A stretch of DNA of 64,000 bases from contig JAKNDB010000085.1 in NCBI GenBank assembly GCA_024305405.1, forward strand, positions 1,116,001-1,180,000. Direction: 5' to 3'. This stretch comes from Dirofilaria immitis (lineage: Eukaryota > Nematoda > Chromadorea > Rhabditida > Onchocercidae). The notes under the pieces were generated by a model. It searched no databases. It was not told where the DNA came from and was given only the letters and a program-made list of their open reading frames with translations. A program made the translations under genes and the position numbers. Of the stretch, positions 62,896 to 64,000 are shown one piece after another (position 1 is the stretch's first letter; each line of letters begins with the position of its first letter).

Positions 62896-63207
62896 ATAAG
62901 TTTAAGATTTTTTTTAGAATATAACAGGGATTTTTAATGGTTAGATTTCATTATTTCATTAATGTTGAAATTGTTGAATTTTGCTTAAAATTTCGAATAC
63001 GAAAGTCATTCAAAACTATTATCTGCTTCCAATTTTGCTTTTCCTTTAATTGATCTATTGCTTTGATAAAAATATTTATTTTAAAAAGCAAAATTTATGA
63101 AATCTTTGATAATGGATCAAACATTTTTTGTTAACTGTTACATACATTTTAGGAAAAATGATCCGCTAAATTTTGTCATCTGATCGTTTAATCAATGCAG
63201 TCTTGCG

Positions 63208-63480
63208 ATGAGCGGGCAGGAAGGAAAAAAGGTTGGAGAAAAGGTTTGCATCTTATTGATTAATTTTTCTTTTTCATATTCTTTTTCTAGTAACTTTTTT
63301 GATTTACTAAATCATCATGAAATTATTGTTTATAATGATAGTATGTTTAGAAATTCTATCATCATAATTTTTATCCAGGCATCCCTAACATCAAGAGCCA
63401 GTGGAACCATCTTCGCCGGTGATCTATATATTAGCCACACGGAAATTTTCTTAGGAAATTGCCAGACTGTGAATGGCTAA
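63208..63480 (+). CDS. Candidate partial gene: two possible exons or one 90-codon ORF
   Basis: One open frame runs from ATG at 63208 to TAA at 63480. Its ends are GC-richer (MSGQEGKKVGEK and ASLTSRASGTIFAGDLYISH) while the middle (63244-63378) is AT-rich, starts GTTTGC and ends TTTTTATCCAG. The middle is probably an in-frame intron of 135 nt. No family recognised. Confidence 0.3.
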   Translation: MSGQEGKKVGEKVCILLINFSFSYSFSSNFFDLLNHHEIIVYNDSMFRNSIIIIFIQASLTSRASGTIFAGDLYISHTEIFLGNCQTVNG

Positions 63481-63634
63481 GATGAGCATTAAATATATTT
63501 TCGTGTCTTTTTTAGATATGAAGAATTTCAAGATTTTTAAGAATTCAAAAGAAGATGTCAACCAGCAAATTTAAGTATTCTATCACGATAACGATGAAAA
63601 CAAAATAATTTTTAAACTTTAAGCAATGTTGAAA

Positions 63635-64000
63635 ACTTAAATGCTTCAAACAAATTCCGAGCTGAAAGAAGGATTCATGAAGTAGAAGAAACCGTTGAAG
63701 AATTACAACAGCAACTAATGAAATTTGCGGTTTGTTGAAGTGCAGTGTAAACTTTAGAGCACGAACTGCAGTGGCAACTACGCATCAGCAGCCACAGGAG
63801 CAGCCGATGTGGAAACAATGCTGATGAAGTTGCAGTAAAGGAAGTGGAAGTAGGATGGTGCGGGTTCAGACGTGTAACAGCCCGAAAATATCCGGCCGGA
63901 ACCATAATTGAAAAAAAAAAAAAAAAAACGAGGTGGAAGAAGTATCAACCGGCTCCGCAAAAGCGATGGAAGATGGATTCATAATTGCATCACCTTCACT
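63635..64000 (+). CDS. GC-rich segment with candidate coding frames, runs off the window
   Basis: The composition is near 45% GC, unlike the rest of the window. One frame reads ASNKFRAERRIHEVEETVEE then LQQQLMKFAVC (63646-63737), coiled-coil-like. Another is open from about 63753 to the end: LEHELQWQLRISSHRSSRCG, NNADEVAVKEVEVGWCGFRR, KYPAGTIIE, a poly-Lys from an A18 run near 63910, then RGGRSINRLRKSDGRW. Frames change as in the decayed element upstream. A real gene edge with indels, a transposon or a pseudogene are all possible. Confidence 0.3.

Noticed and set aside
63675..63960. Two minus-strand ORFs rich in Ser, Thr and Cys
   Set aside because: Antisense to the GC-rich plus-strand segment; composition reflects its CAG/GAA-rich codons.

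Overview
The window is very AT-rich (about 80% A+T by eye), eukaryotic and dense in microsatellites and minisatellites. Intron structure, metazoan gene families and AG acceptors 1-2 nt ahead of both start codons (the usual place for a nematode spliced leader) point to a nematode, probably a parasitic Spirurina/filaria-like species; the species is an inference and no database was used.

Two multi-exon genes are well supported, both on the minus strand. (1) 3751-25996 is a complete DAAM-type formin (daam-1 orthologue): 19 exons, about 1013 residues, with GBD/FH3, coiled coil, 17-proline FH1, FH2 and C-terminal DAD. Its introns range from 111 nt to 8.85 kb. (2) 54255-57617 is a secreted Cys-rich protein: 7 exons, about 319 residues, a signal peptide, then six Cys modules of EB-like and lustrin-like type, one per exon, with every intron in phase 1.

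The reading frame of the formin is broken by two single missing bases (exons 1 and 11), and that of the Cys-rich gene by one (exon 4). In each case adding one base restores homology, splice phase and a total length divisible by three. Base-level assembly error is the simplest explanation.

Region by region: 1-3650 is non-coding sequence beyond the formin 3' end, with G-rich islands. 3751-25996 is the formin, whose introns hold tandem repeats, a long foldback and two hairpins. 26012-54200 is a 28-kb gene-free stretch full of tandem repeats: a 119-bp minisatellite, two higher-order repeat arrays and many diverged duplications. 54255-57617 is the Cys-rich gene. 57630-63190 is less repetitive and holds plus-strand coding-like fragments broken by stops and frame changes, probably a decayed gene or transposon. 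63190-64000 is markedly richer in GC and holds candidate plus-strand exons that run off the window edge.

The two genes show no functional link: DAAM formins nucleate and elongate actin downstream of Rho and Dishevelled, while the Cys-rich protein is predicted to be extracellular. I found no tRNA, rRNA, CRISPR array or intact transposon.
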